Of a stretch of 64,000 bases of DNA, positions 19,271 to 29,306 are shown one piece after another (positions within the stretch are counted from its first letter, which is position 1; every line of letters begins with the position of its first letter). Position numbers and translations under genes: made by a program. The notes under the pieces were generated by a model. The model had not been told where the DNA came from. It searched no databases and saw only the letters and a program-made list of their open reading frames with translations. The stretch is from Sweltsa coloradensis (Eukaryota; Arthropoda; Insecta; Plecoptera; Chloroperlidae). The DNA lies in contig JAMZAV010005029.1 of the NCBI GenBank assembly GCA_024449915.1, positions 37,970-101,969 of the forward strand, given 5' to 3'.

Positions 19271-22200
19271 TCTGAGGAGGAACTGAGATGCCAACTTAAT
19301 TGATTGGCAAAGGAAAAACCAACGGGAAACAACAAAGCCAGAATCTGGCAATAATTTATGCATAATTTGTCATTCTTAAAGAAGAAAATTACTAAGCACC
19401 ACGGAAATAGACGTACCGATGCGCATGTGTTATCTTCGGAACACGTTGTGATTACAACAGAAAATATTTTAATTCATAAAAGAGAGGTAAGTAGGTGTAT
19501 CACCAGAACAACTCGAAGAGAAAATGTTGATTCTCACCACTGTACGGAGCGTGCCACAGCTCAGTGAATTATTAGAGTAGCACTCTGAGGAGGAACTGAG
19601 ATGCCAACTTAATTGATTGGCAAAGGAAAAACCAACGGGAAACAACAAAGCCAGAATCTGGCAATAATTTATGCTTAATTTGTCATTCTTAAAGAATAAA
19701 ATTACTAAGCACCACGGAAATAGACGATGTACCGATGCGCATGTGTTATCTTCGGAACACGTTGTGATTACAACAGAAAATATTTTAATTCATAAAAGAG
19801 AGGTAAGTAGGTGTATCACCAGAACAACTCGAAGAGAAAATGTCTATTCTCACCACTGTACGGAGCGTGCCACAGCTCAGTGAATTATTAGAGTAGCACT
19901 CTAAAGAGGAACTGAGATGCCAACTTAATTGATTGGCAAAGGAAAAACCAACGGAAAACAACAAAGCCAGAATCTGGCAATAATTTATGCTTAATTTGTC
20001 ATTCTTAAAGAAGAAAATTACTAAGCACCACGGAAATAGACGATGTACCGATGCCCATGTGTTATCTTCGGAACACGTTGTGATTATAACGGATAACATT
20101 TTAATTCATGAAAGAGAGGTAAGTAGGTGTATCACCAGAACAACTCGAAGAGAAAATGTTGATTCTCACCACTGTACGGGGCGTGCCACAGCTCAGTGAA
20201 TTATTAAGAGTAGCACTCTGAGGAGGAACTGAGATGCCAACTTAATTGATTGGCAAAGGAAAAACCAACGGAAAACAACAAAGCCAGAATCTGGCAATAA
20301 TTTATGCTTAATTTGTCATTCTTTAAGATGAAAATTACTAAGCACCACGGAAATAGACGATGTACCGATGTGCATGTGTTATCTTCGGAACACGTTGTGA
20401 TTACAACGGATAATATTTTAATTCATGAAAGAGAGGTAAGTAGCTGTATCACCAGAACAACTCGAAGAGAAAATGTTGATTCTCACCACTGTACGGAGCG
20501 TGCCACAGCTCAGTGAATTATTAGAGTAGCACTCTGAGGAGGAACTGAGATGCCAACTTAATTGATTGGCAAAGGAAAAACCAACGGAAAACAACAAAGC
20601 CAGAATCTGGCAATAATTTATGCTTAATTTGTCATTCTTTAAGATGAAAATTACTAAGCACCACGGAAATAGACGATGTACCGATGCGCATGTGTTATCT
20701 TCGGAACACGTTGTGATTACAACGGATAATATTTTAATTCATGAAAGAGAGGTAAGTAGCTGTATCACCAGAACAACTCGAAGAGAAAATGTTGATCCTC
20801 ACCACTGTACGGAGCGTGCCACAGCTCAGTGAATTATTAGAGTAGCACTCTGAGGAGAAACTGAGATGCCAACTTAATTGATTGGCAAAGGAAAAACCAA
20901 CGGAAAACAACAAAGCCAGAATCTGGCAATAATTTATGCTTAATTTGTCATTCTTAAAGAAGAAAATTACTAAGCACCACGGAAATAGACGTACCGATGC
21001 GCATGTGTTATCTTCGGAACACGTTGTGATTACAACAGAAAATATTTTAATTCATAAAAGAGAGGTAAGTAGGTGTATCACCAGAACAACTCGAAGAGAA
21101 AATGTTGATTCTCACCACTGTACGGAGCGTGCCACAGCTCAGTGAATTATAAGAGTGGCACTCTGAGGAGGAACTGAGATGCCAACTTATTGATTGGCAA
21201 AGGAAAAACCAACGGGAAACAACAAAGCCAGAATCTGCAATAATTTATGCTTAATTTGTCATTTCTTAAGAATAAAATTACTAAGCACCACGGAAATAGA
21301 CGATGTACCGATGCGCATGTGTTATCTTCGGAACACGTTGTGATTACAACAGAAAATATTTTAATTCATAAAAGAGAGGTAAGTAGGTGTATCACCAGAA
21401 AACTCGAAAGAGAAAATGTCTATTCTCACCACTGTACGGAGCGTGCCACAGCTCAGTGAATTATTAGAGTAGCACTCTAAGAGGAACTGAGATGCCAACT
21501 TAATTTGATTGGCAAAGGAAAAACCAACGGAAAACAACAAAGCCAGAATCTGGCAATAATTTCTGCTTAATTTGTCATTCTTAAAGAAGAAAATTACTAA
21601 GCACCACGGAAATAGACGATGTACCGATGCCCATGTGTTATCTTCGGAACACGTTGTGATTACAACGGATAACATTTTAATTCATGAAAGAGAGGTAAGT
21701 AGGTGTATCACCAGAACAACTCGAAGAGAAAATGTTGATTCTCACCACTGTACGGGGCGTGCCACAGCTCAGTGAATTATTAAGAGTAGCACTCTGAGGA
21801 GGAACTGAGATGCCAACTTAATTGATTGGCAAAGGAAAAACCAACGGAAAACAACAAAGCCAGAATCTGGCAATAATTTATGCTTCATTTGTCATTCTTA
21901 AAGAAGAAAATTACTTAGCACCACGGAAATAGACGATGTACCGATGCGCATGTGTTATCTTCGGAACACGTTGTGATTACAACGGATACTATTTTAATTC
22001 ATGAAAGAGAGGTAAGTAGCTGTATCACCAGAACAACTCGAAGAGAAAATGTTGATTCTCACCACTGTACGGAGCGTGCCACAGCTCAGTTAATTATTAA
22101 GAGTAGCACTCTGAGGAGGAACTGAGATGCCAACTTAATTGATTGGCAAAGGAAAAACCAACGGAAAACAACAAAGCCAGAATCTGGCAATAATTTATGC

Positions 22201-22330
22201 TTAATTTGTCATTCTTAAAGAAGAAAATTACTAAGTACCACGGAAATAGACGATGTACCGATGCGCATGTGTTATCTTCGGAACACGTTGTGATTACAAC
22301 GGATACTATTTTAATTCATGAAAGAGAGGT
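19180..22330 (+). repeat. 316-bp tandem array, ten units, each with an SNF2 exon piece
   Basis: Donor sites (GTAAGT) repeat at 19,497, 19,803, 20,119, 20,436, 20,752, 21,065, 21,379, 21,695, 22,012 and 22,329. Each unit encodes KITKHHGNRRCTDAHVLSSE and HVVITTDNILIHERE directly before the donor. This is the part of SNF2 lobe 1 between motifs Ia and II. A second reading segment, EQLEEKMLILTTVRSVPQL, follows each donor but contains stops. Units 1-3 share private variants with units 6-8, which shows a block duplication of about 1,570 bp. The upstream half of the exon (LIIC motif) is missing from these units. Confidence 0.9.
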
Positions 22331-22353
22331 AAGTAAAAACTGTAGTTAATCAG

Positions 22354-22533
22354 TCTGGGACACTGATTATATGCGAGAAAGACAGTGTCCAGAATTGGAC
22401 GGAAGCGTTAAGAAAAAGCTTAAAGAAGAAAATTACTAAGCACCACGGAAATAGACGATGTACCGATGCGCATGTGTTATCTTCGGAACACGTTGTGATT
22501 ACAACGGATAATATTTTAATTCATGAAAGAGAG
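22354..22533 (+). pseudogene. SNF2 ATPase exon with motif Ia, copy A1
   Basis: A 180-nt, 60-codon, phase-0 frame starts SGTLIICEKDSVQNWTEALR and ends VVITTDNILIHERE before a GTAAGT donor. LIIC-x-x-S-x-x-x-NW is motif Ia of SNF2 ATPases, HHG is motif Ib-like and VVITT is the following strand. The usual proline after LIIC is Glu. Only 25 nt separates it from the neighbouring copies, too short for an intron, so the tandem copies cannot be spliced to each other. Confidence 0.8.
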
Positions 22534-22558
22534 GTAAGTAAAAACTGTAGTTAATCAG

Positions 22559-22738
22559 TCTGGGACACTGATTATATGCGAGAAAGACAGTGTCCAGAAT
22601 TGGACGGAAGCGTTAAGAAAAAGCTTAAAGAAGAAAATTACGAAGCACCACGGAAATAGACGATGTACCGATGCGCATATGTTATCTTCGGAACACGTTG
22701 TGATTACAACGGATAATATTTTAATTCATGAAAGAGAG
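22559..22738 (+). pseudogene. SNF2 ATPase exon with motif Ia, copy A2
   Basis: A 205-bp tandem copy of 22,354-22,533 with one or two changes (ACGAAGCACC in place of ACTAAGCACC, and GCATATG). The frame is open and the donor intact. Confidence 0.8.
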
Positions 22739-22763
22739 GTAAGTAAAAACTGTAGTTAATCAG

Positions 22764-22898
22764 TCTGGGACACTGATTATATGCGAGAAAGATAGTGTCC
22801 TGAAGTGGATGGAAGCAATAACAAAAAGCATAAAGAAGGGAATAACCAAGCACAATGGGAATAGAAGATGCAAAGATGCCCATCTGTGTGAACATTAA
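22764..22898 (+). pseudogene. SNF2 ATPase exon with motif Ia, diverged copy A3
   Basis: It opens like A1 and A2 but then reads VLKWMEAITKSIKKGITKHN and GNRRCKDAHLCEH before a stop at 22,896. It is clearly older than its two neighbours and may be the source version of the exon, or a separate paralogue. Its counterpart is at 26,548-26,682. Confidence 0.7.
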
Positions 22899-23028
22899 TA
22901 ATACTACTGTGAGTACAATATTTGCATACCCTATTCTTACAACGTGAATTTAGGCTTCAGTCCACCTAGAGGAACTTGTTGGAACCCTTGCATTTGCCGT
23001 CATAACGTGTGGCTTCGATTGTTTCTAG

Positions 23029-23191
23029 GAAGTACACGGACAATGAACAAGATCTAATGGCAAATTATATTAAAACACATCCCACTTTTACTTATGGTAA
23101 AGTGTATTTCACCGAGATGTACAATTCAAATATATTGCCGGACCGCACTATAAACTCCCTATGGTGCTATTTCAGACGCTGTAAAAAAAAT
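23029..23191 (+). pseudogene. Myb/Rap1-like exon, copy 2, donor site mutated
   Basis: KYTDNEQDLMANYIKTHP, YGKVYFTEMYNSNILPDRT and SLWCYFRRCKK are encoded after a good TTTCTAG acceptor. The donor, GTAAGTAG in sister copies, reads TTAAGTAG here, so normal splicing would fail. Confidence 0.7.
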
Positions 23192-23223
23192 TAAGTAGGT
23201 ATAGTTTTGTATCAACGTGTGAG

Positions 23224-23254
<31 letters not shown>

Positions 23255-23302
23255 TTTTTAAGATCTGTTTATTTATGAAACTACTACTGATCTCCTTTTT
23301 AG

Positions 23303-23383
23303 AACATTGCTGCTACCAGTGTTTCTACGACTGGAGTTGGACCGTGGCACAAGAGTAATAAGGCGACCCACAGAGATGTATAA
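23303..23383 (+). CDS. Candidate terminal exon, copy 2 of 3 (unknown)
   Basis: Same 81-nt frame as 15,641-15,721 with HRDL changed to HRDV before the TAA. It lies 117 bp before Myb-like copy 3. Confidence 0.35.
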   Translation, partial: NIAATSVSTTGVGPWHKSNKATHRDV

Positions 23384-23500
23384 ATTTTTTATTTGACAAG
23401 AGTATTTGGCGCGATATTCAAAATCTTTGTTTTTAATTATTTGAAACTTGTTGGAACCCTTGCATTTGCCGTCATAACGTGTGGCTTCGATTGTTTCTAG

Positions 23501-23662
23501 GAAGTACACGGACAATGAACAGGATATCATAGCAAATTATATAAAAAACCATACCACCACCTCTTACGGAAAAGTGTATTTCACCGATATGTTTAATTCA
23601 AATATATTGCCGGACCGCACTATTAACTCCCTATGGTGCTATTTCAGACGCCGCAAAGAAAT
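23501..23662 (+). CDS. Myb/Rap1-like exon, copy 3
   Basis: TTTCTAG acceptor and GTAAGTAG donor flank an open frame with KYTDNEQDIIANYIKNHTT, YGKVYFTDMFNSNILPDRT and SLWCYFRRRKE. Copies 2 and 3 are close sisters (NILPDRTINSLW) while copies 1 and 4 form another type (IWPDRxYDS). A GT microsatellite follows, then the second segmental duplication. No coiled-coil exon follows in frame. Confidence 0.5.
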
Positions 23663-24639
23663 GTAAGTAGGTATAGTTTTGTATCAACGTGTGTGCGTGT
23701 GAGTGTGAGTGTGTGTGTGTGTGTTTTTTTGCCATCCTTTTGCCATCCTTTTTTCTTCAAATTATGAAATATAATATGTTCTATTCAATATGTTTAAAAA
23801 TTTAGTTTGTTAAACAGTAAAGATGGTGCCTTAACACCTCTGTATTACGCACAGCACAGGGTAAAATACGGTAAGTTTCATATTAACATGTCATCGGAAA
23901 ACACGAAGATGAACCGAACCTGATTCTAAACCAAACGAGAACCAGTCTGAACCTGATTCTGAATCAAACCTGAACCAGTCCGAACCTGATTCTGAATCAA
24001 ACGAGAGTCAGTCTGAACCTGAACCGGACCAATAAACGAATTTGTGCAAAGATTGTCAATAAATTTGCCATCCTTTTTTCTTCAAATTATGAAATATAAT
24101 ATGTTCTATTCAATATGTTTAAAAATTTAGTTTGTTAAACAGTAAAGATGGTGCCTTAACACCTCTGTATTACGCACAGCACAGGGTAAAATACGGTAAG
24201 TTTCATATTAACATGTCATCGGAAAACACGAAGATGAACCGAACCTGATTCTAAACCAAACGAGAACCAGTCTGAACCTGATTCTGAATCAAACCTGAAC
24301 CAGTCCGAACCTGATTCTGAATCAAACGAGAGTCAGTCTGAACCTGAACCGGAACAATAAACGAATTTGTGCAAAGATTGTCGTTAAATTTGCCATCCTT
24401 TTTTCTTCAAATTATGAAATATATGTTCTATTCAGTAGCCTACTGGTATGTTTAAAAATTTAGTTTGTTTGACAGTAAAGATGGTGCCTTAACACCTCTG
24501 TATTACGCACAGGGTAAAATACGGTACATTTCATATTAACATGTCATCGGAAAACACGAAGATGAACCGAACCTGATTCTAAACCAAACGAGAACCGGTC
24601 TGAACCAGTGAACCAGAACCGGAACACAATACTTCGGCA

Positions 24640-24813
24640 TGCCATACACTGAAATGGAGATCAGTAAAATGATATTATACTTGAGAAACCACCCCAATGA
24701 AAATTATGGGTCTCAATATTTTAAGGAGATGGTGGCATCGGGTATTTGGCCGGAAAGAGGAGCTCTTTGCCCTCATGAAGTTCCTCCAGTGGGCTCCGTA
24801 TGACAACATAAAG
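24640..24813 (+). pseudogene. Chimeric Myb-like/SNF2 fragment, copy 2
   Basis: Like 18,018-18,193 but with less damage in the Myb part (NENYGSQYFKEMVASGIW is readable). The join is at about 24,760 and the GTATGT donor at 24,814. Confidence 0.75.
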
Positions 24814-24987
24814 GTATGTACAATGCTAAGAACAGAATTACCTGCACCCTCAAATATTCAAAAACCCACTACCCAACGATCATTTGCCTTGTGTCAACTG
24901 AAGGGTCACTGCGGTAAGCATTGACTAGATGTCATTCCTTGTAACAATATAATGTCAACCGTGAAATAAAATGTTTACTGTATGCAG

Positions 24988-25191
24988 GGTCCACTGTATA
25001 AAATAAAATGGCAACGGATCATACTCGATGCACCCAAAAAAATAAATAAAACGTCTACCCAAAGGTCTTTCGCATTAAACGAACTACAAAGTCTCAGCCG
25101 GTGGGCATTGATTGGCACTCCCACAAAGGACAACGAGGAGCTCTATGCCCTCATGAAGTTCCTCCAGTGGGCACCGTATGACAACATAAAG
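24988..25191 (+). pseudogene. SNF2 ATPase exon, motifs II and III (TTF2/HLTF type)
   Basis: The acceptor TATGCAG and donor GTATGT bound a 204-nt exon, 68 codons, phase 0, fully open. It reads GPLYKIKWQRIILDAPKKIN, then TQRSFALNELQSLSRWALIG and TPTKDNEELYALMKFLQWAP. KxKWQRIILDEAH and RWALxGTPxxNxxxxLYxLxxFL are hallmarks of the TTF2/HLTF/Rad5-like branch of SNF2 ATPases. Motif II should be DEAH but reads D-A-P, one codon short, which would abolish Mg-ATP hydrolysis. Motif III GTP is intact. The exon would normally follow the 60-codon motif-Ia exon. Confidence 0.85.
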
Positions 25192-25317
25192 GTATGTACA
25201 ATGCTAAGAACAGAATTACCTGCACCCTCAAATATTCAAAAACCCACTACCCAACGATCATTTGCCTTGTGTCAACTGAAGGGTCACTGCGGTGGGCATT
25301 GACTAGATTATTTCTAG

Positions 25318-25439
25318 GGTGTGTAAACCATACTCACTAAAGGAGCAAAACAACATGATTTTATTCTTGAAAGTTCACCCCAAAGAAACTTATGGGTCGC
25401 AATTATTTAAGGAGATGGTGGCATCCGGTATTTGGAACG
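25318..25439 (+). pseudogene. Myb-like exon fragment, 3' truncated, copy 2
   Basis: The duplicate of 18,696-18,817, ending at the same GIWN codon. Open for its whole length but without a donor. Confidence 0.7.
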
Positions 25440-26137
25440 TTAAGGGTGTTCCACCCTGAACGTGTGCAAGTATGTCAGCCTCCTTGATAGCCTCCCCCCG
25501 ATCTGTCATCACGTCTGCGTACAACTGCCAGACAGGGGTCTGGAGACGCACCAGATATATAGCAATGAATAGATACTAGGTAATGAGAGAAACTAGCTAA
25601 GGAGCCTCAATCAGGTAGGTCATACTTAGGCTGCAACAACACAGCAATATTGTAAGTAAATAGATTGAATGTTGTTTGATTGTTTTTAAAATATTCAAAT
25701 AACTAAGCCTAGTTGTAATTATAATAAACAATTAACTCTGACAAAAGTTTGACCCTTCCTAAAGAGTTTTCTGAATTCAAGAATAAACCACTCAGAAGAG
25801 TATAGGCTGTATCACCAGAACAACATGGAGAAAATGTTGATCCTCACCTCTGTACGTAGCGAGCCTCAGCTCAGTGAATTATTAGAGTAGCACTCTGAGG
25901 AGGAACTGAGATGCCAACTTAATTGATTGGCAAAGGAAAATCCAACGGAAAACAACAAAGCCAGAATCTGGCAATAATTTATGCTTAATTTGTCATTCTT
26001 AAAGAAGAAAATTACTAAGTACCACGGAAATAGACGATGTACCGATGCGCATGTGTTATCTTCGGAACACGTTGTGATTACAACGGATACTATTTTAATT
26101 CATGAAAGAGAGGTAAGTAAAAACTGTAGTTAATCAG

Positions 26138-26317
26138 TCTGGGACACTGATTATATGCGAGAAAGACAGTGTCCAGAATTGGACGGAAGCGTTAAGAAAA
26201 AGCTTAAAGAAGAAAATTACTAAGCACCACGGAAATAGACGATGTACCGATGCGCATGTGTTATCTTCGGAACACGTTGTGATTACAACGGATAATATTT
26301 TAATTCATGAAAGAGAG
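26138..26317 (+). pseudogene. SNF2 motif-Ia exon, copy B1
   Basis: 60-codon frame identical in type to 22,354-22,533, preceded by a single 316-bp unit whose donor is at 26,113. Confidence 0.8.
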
Positions 26318-26342
26318 GTAAGTAAAAACTGTAGTTAATCAG

Positions 26343-26522
26343 TCTGGGACACTGATTATATGCGAGAAAGACAGTGTCCAGAATTGGACGGAAGCGTTAA
26401 GAAAAAGCTTAAAGAAGAAAATTACGAAGCACCACGGAAATAGACGATGTACCGATGCGCATATGTTATCTTCGGAACACGTTGTGATTACAACGGATAA
26501 TATTTTAATTCATGAAAGAGAG
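26343..26522 (+). pseudogene. SNF2 motif-Ia exon, copy B2
   Basis: The partner of 22,559-22,738, including its private changes. GTAAGT donor at 26,523. Confidence 0.8.
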
Positions 26523-26547
26523 GTAAGTAAAAACTGTAGTTAATCAG

Positions 26548-26682
26548 TCTGGGACACTGATTATATGCGAGAAAGATAGTGTCCTGAAGTGGATGGAAGC
26601 AATAACAAAAAGCATAAAGAAGGGAATAACCAAGCACAATGGGAATAGAAGATGCAAAGATGCCCATCTGTGTGAACATTAA
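26548..26682 (+). pseudogene. SNF2 motif-Ia exon, diverged copy B3
   Basis: The partner of 22,764-22,898, with KWMEAITKSIKKGITKHNG and the same stop. Confidence 0.7.
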
Positions 26683-26755
26683 TAATACTACTGTGAGTAC
26701 AATATTTGCATACCCTATTCTTACAACGTGAATTTAGGCTTCAGTCCACCTAGAC

Positions 26756-27275
26756 GAACGTGTCAACCCTAGAGATAGTTTAGATACAGACCACCTGGGA
26801 ATAAGCCGACATCCGAGACAAATAATAGAGAGAAGTTAACGTTAAACTGTTCAACCAAACAAAATAAAACGCAGATACAAATCATATCGTGTTGAAAAGC
26901 AATGTGGTTCTGCAGTATTAGTGGCTAATGCTTATTTAATGGCGGCATTTACTCGCCATGTCACGGTGTCGTCATCGGCCCTTGCGACATTTTATAGACG
27001 AGACGCTGCCGGCCGTCACCCCATTGCAGCCTGCTGACACCGCCAACCGTCAGCGAAACCACAAGGATTATTTCAAATACTAACTCTTATTCAAAGAACA
27101 CTACTATATCGAACCAGCAAGAAATGGACAAATGCAGCAAGGTATTTGTTGTAAATGTTGCAAAACTTGGGTAATTTGTCAACATCTTGTCTGCCAAGCT
27201 GGGAGCAAAATTATCTATGAATACAAAATGTGCTAGTTTAAAACAACAACAAGTTATAAAACGTATTCTAAATGG
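26756..27275. other. Unassigned repeat-like spacer
   Basis: Contains CTGACACCGCCAACCGTCAGC, also found at 7,799-7,818, so part is a dispersed repeat. No gene was seen. Confidence 0.45.
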
Positions 27276-27884
27276 CAATGAGAGAAACTAGCTAAGGAGC
27301 TTCAATCGGGTAGGTCATATTGCGGCTGCACCAACACTACGATATTGTAAGTAAATAAATTGAATGTTGTTCGATTGATTTAAAATATTCAAATAACTAA
27401 GCCTTGTTGTAATTATAATAAGAGCAAATAACTCAAAGCAGCCAGACAAAAGTAATGATCCTTCCTAAAGAGTATTCTGAATTCAAGAAAAAACCACTCA
27501 GAAGAATATAGGTTATATCACCAGAACAACTCAGAACTTTGAAATATGATGGAGACCGGTCACAGTGCACTCATATCAGATGCAGAGAGAAAATGTTAAT
27601 TCTCACAGCTCTACGGAGCATGCCACAGCTATGTGGATTATTAGAGTGACACTCCAAGAAGAAATTGTTAATCCAAGGATTATTCACAGCAACAATAAAC
27701 AAACAATATCAAGAAGCTTATTTGTCCCTGGCAATCATTAGGCCTATGTAGCTAGGAACTACATTGTAAACTGTTTTATTTGTACCAATTGTACTATTTT
27801 ATCGAATGAAACTTTTGAAATATTGTAAATACCATGTAAATAATACTTAACAATTGTACAGAACTTCCTCATTGACAACTTCAA

Positions 27885-27917
27885 ATACTCGCATGTCTAT
27901 TATAGACATGCGAGTAT
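27885..27917. repeat. Perfect 15-bp hairpin
   Basis: ATACTCGCATGTCTA and its exact reverse complement are separated by three bases. It lies between the third intron-type segment and a LINE start. No T-run follows, so a terminator role is not indicated. Confidence 0.85.
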
Positions 27918-27989
27918 ATAATATGACGTGCATATGAGTGAACACTGTAGAAGGCTTACTCGAATAAATAAAATAAATAAAATAAATAA

Positions 27990-28125
27990 ATTAACAACCC
28001 ACAGCACTTGGAGGATAGAGAATACTTGTGGTAAGATAAGGGTGTTACTATTGAATGCAAGGAGCATCAAGAGTAAACAGGTCCAGTTCTGGTCAATGGT
28101 AGAGCTATACGGTTGTTTTTGTTAG
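27990..28125 (+). mobile_element. Non-LTR retrotransposon ORF2 start, fragment
   Basis: The frame reads GKIRVLLLNARSIKSKQVQF and W-S-M-V-E-L-Y, the opening of a LINE endonuclease domain (LNARSIxNK). Similarity ends at about 28,110. AAATA repeats precede it at 27,965-27,988. Confidence 0.6.
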
Positions 28126-28569
28126 CGCCATGAAGGTGCTGTGCTAACATGTGCTGCATGGTGGAAACGAGTTTCTAGCAGCACTTCCGTGACGTCACAG
28201 CATGGTCACAGCCAAGATGGCAGCGCCCACAAATCTCTACTAAAACTACCGTATATGATGCTGATGTGGTGGCTACGGCTCACTCCTAGCCAACACCAAT
28301 GACTTGCCACCAATTACACAACATAATAAATAAAAATAAATCTTGCACGTAAATGTGGTTTGTAATGTGTGATCATTTGTATCAACAATGAATAAACAAA
28401 CAATATCACGAAGCTTATTTTGTCCCTGGCAATCACTAAGTAGGTAGGAACGACCAACTGAACTTGGAGAATAAAGTAAAAGAATTTTTAATGGTGTTAC
28501 TTGCAGTATCCAGTCATCATGCACTACAAAGACTGACAGTACAGCCCTGGATGGTTCAATTATTTCTAG

Positions 28570-28740
28570 GGGGTGTAAACCATACACAGAAAAGGAGACC
28601 AATGACATGATTTTATAATTGAGAAATCATCCTTAAGAAACATATGGTGCTCCATTTTTTAAGGAGATGGTGGCGTCCGGTATTTGGCCGGAAAGAACAT
28701 ACAATTCTATTTCCAGTTATTTCCGAAGAAATAAACAAAA
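28570..28740 (+). pseudogene. Myb-like exon with two in-frame stops
   Basis: After a TTTCTAG acceptor the frame encodes PYTEKETNDMIL, a stop, LRNHP, a stop, then ETYGAPFFKEMVASGIWPER and TYNSISSYFRRNKQK before a GTAAGA donor. It is the only full-length member of the sub-type whose truncated pieces lie at 18.0, 18.7, 24.6 and 25.3 kb. Confidence 0.75.
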
Positions 28741-28766
28741 GTAAGATCTGCGCAACATGGCGGCAA

Positions 28767-29306
28767 GTGACGAGTAGTGTGTGTGTGTGCCCCCGGTAAT
28801 AATTGCAATATTAACAGTAACAATCTAGTTTCCAGTGGTGTCGAGTTGTGTATGTATTGAAATTAATCATAATATTGTGTAAGTGAAGTTCAAAACATGA
28901 TGGATGAAGAGATTACGAAGAAAGTATCAATTTCCGTACTAGAAGCGTTCAAAGACGCGACAATCCTTCAAAGTATTGTGGAGGCATTGTTGCCAACGCT
29001 CATCCCACTGATTGTGAAGGAAGTGGTCGCGGCGATTTCAAAAGATATTGAGACTAAAAATAACATTCAAGCCCAAGACAACACTAACTTGGCTAGGATT
29101 GAAAATCTGGAACGGGATCTACTCCAAAGAACAGATGAACTTGAGCAATATCAAAGACGGGAAAACCTAAGAATCTTCGGTATCCCCGAATCAAGGGGAG
29201 AAAATACCGACCAGTTGGTACTTAAAGTACTAAACGGTAAAATTGGTGACGGTGGCTTAGACCTGGATATGCGGGAATGGGACATATCGCGATCACATCG
29301 AATTAT
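28767..29306 (+). mobile_element. LINE 5' end with intact ORF1 N-terminal half
   Basis: It starts at the same base as the minus-strand LINE at 14,060. ORF1 begins with an ATG at 28,897-28,902 and reads MDEEITKKVSISVLEAFKD, a coiled coil, then YQRRENLRIFGIPESRG and MREWDISRSHRI. At 29,306 the match to the LINE stops and sequence related to 15,545-15,590 follows, so this is a recombination join rather than ordinary 5' truncation. The open frame running on to 29,490 is accidental. Confidence 0.8.

Larger units (their letters stand above)
17127..22975. repeat. Segmental duplication, copy 1 (partner 23,745-26,755)
   Basis: 17,127-19,260 matches 23,745-25,880 at an offset of about 6,620 bp. 22,013-22,975 matches about 25,797-26,755 at an offset of 3,784 bp. 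The 2.8-kb difference is array: ten 316-bp units here against one in the partner. Both copies share the truncated Myb piece, the chimeric joins and the damaged ATPase motif. Confidence 0.88.
23745..26755. repeat. Segmental duplication, copy 2 (contracted array)
   Basis: Contains, in order, tail repeats of the coiled-coil gene, a chimeric Myb/SNF2 piece, the SNF2 motif II-III exon, a truncated Myb exon, intron-type sequence, one 316-bp unit and three motif-Ia exons. The order matches copy 1. Confidence 0.88.
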
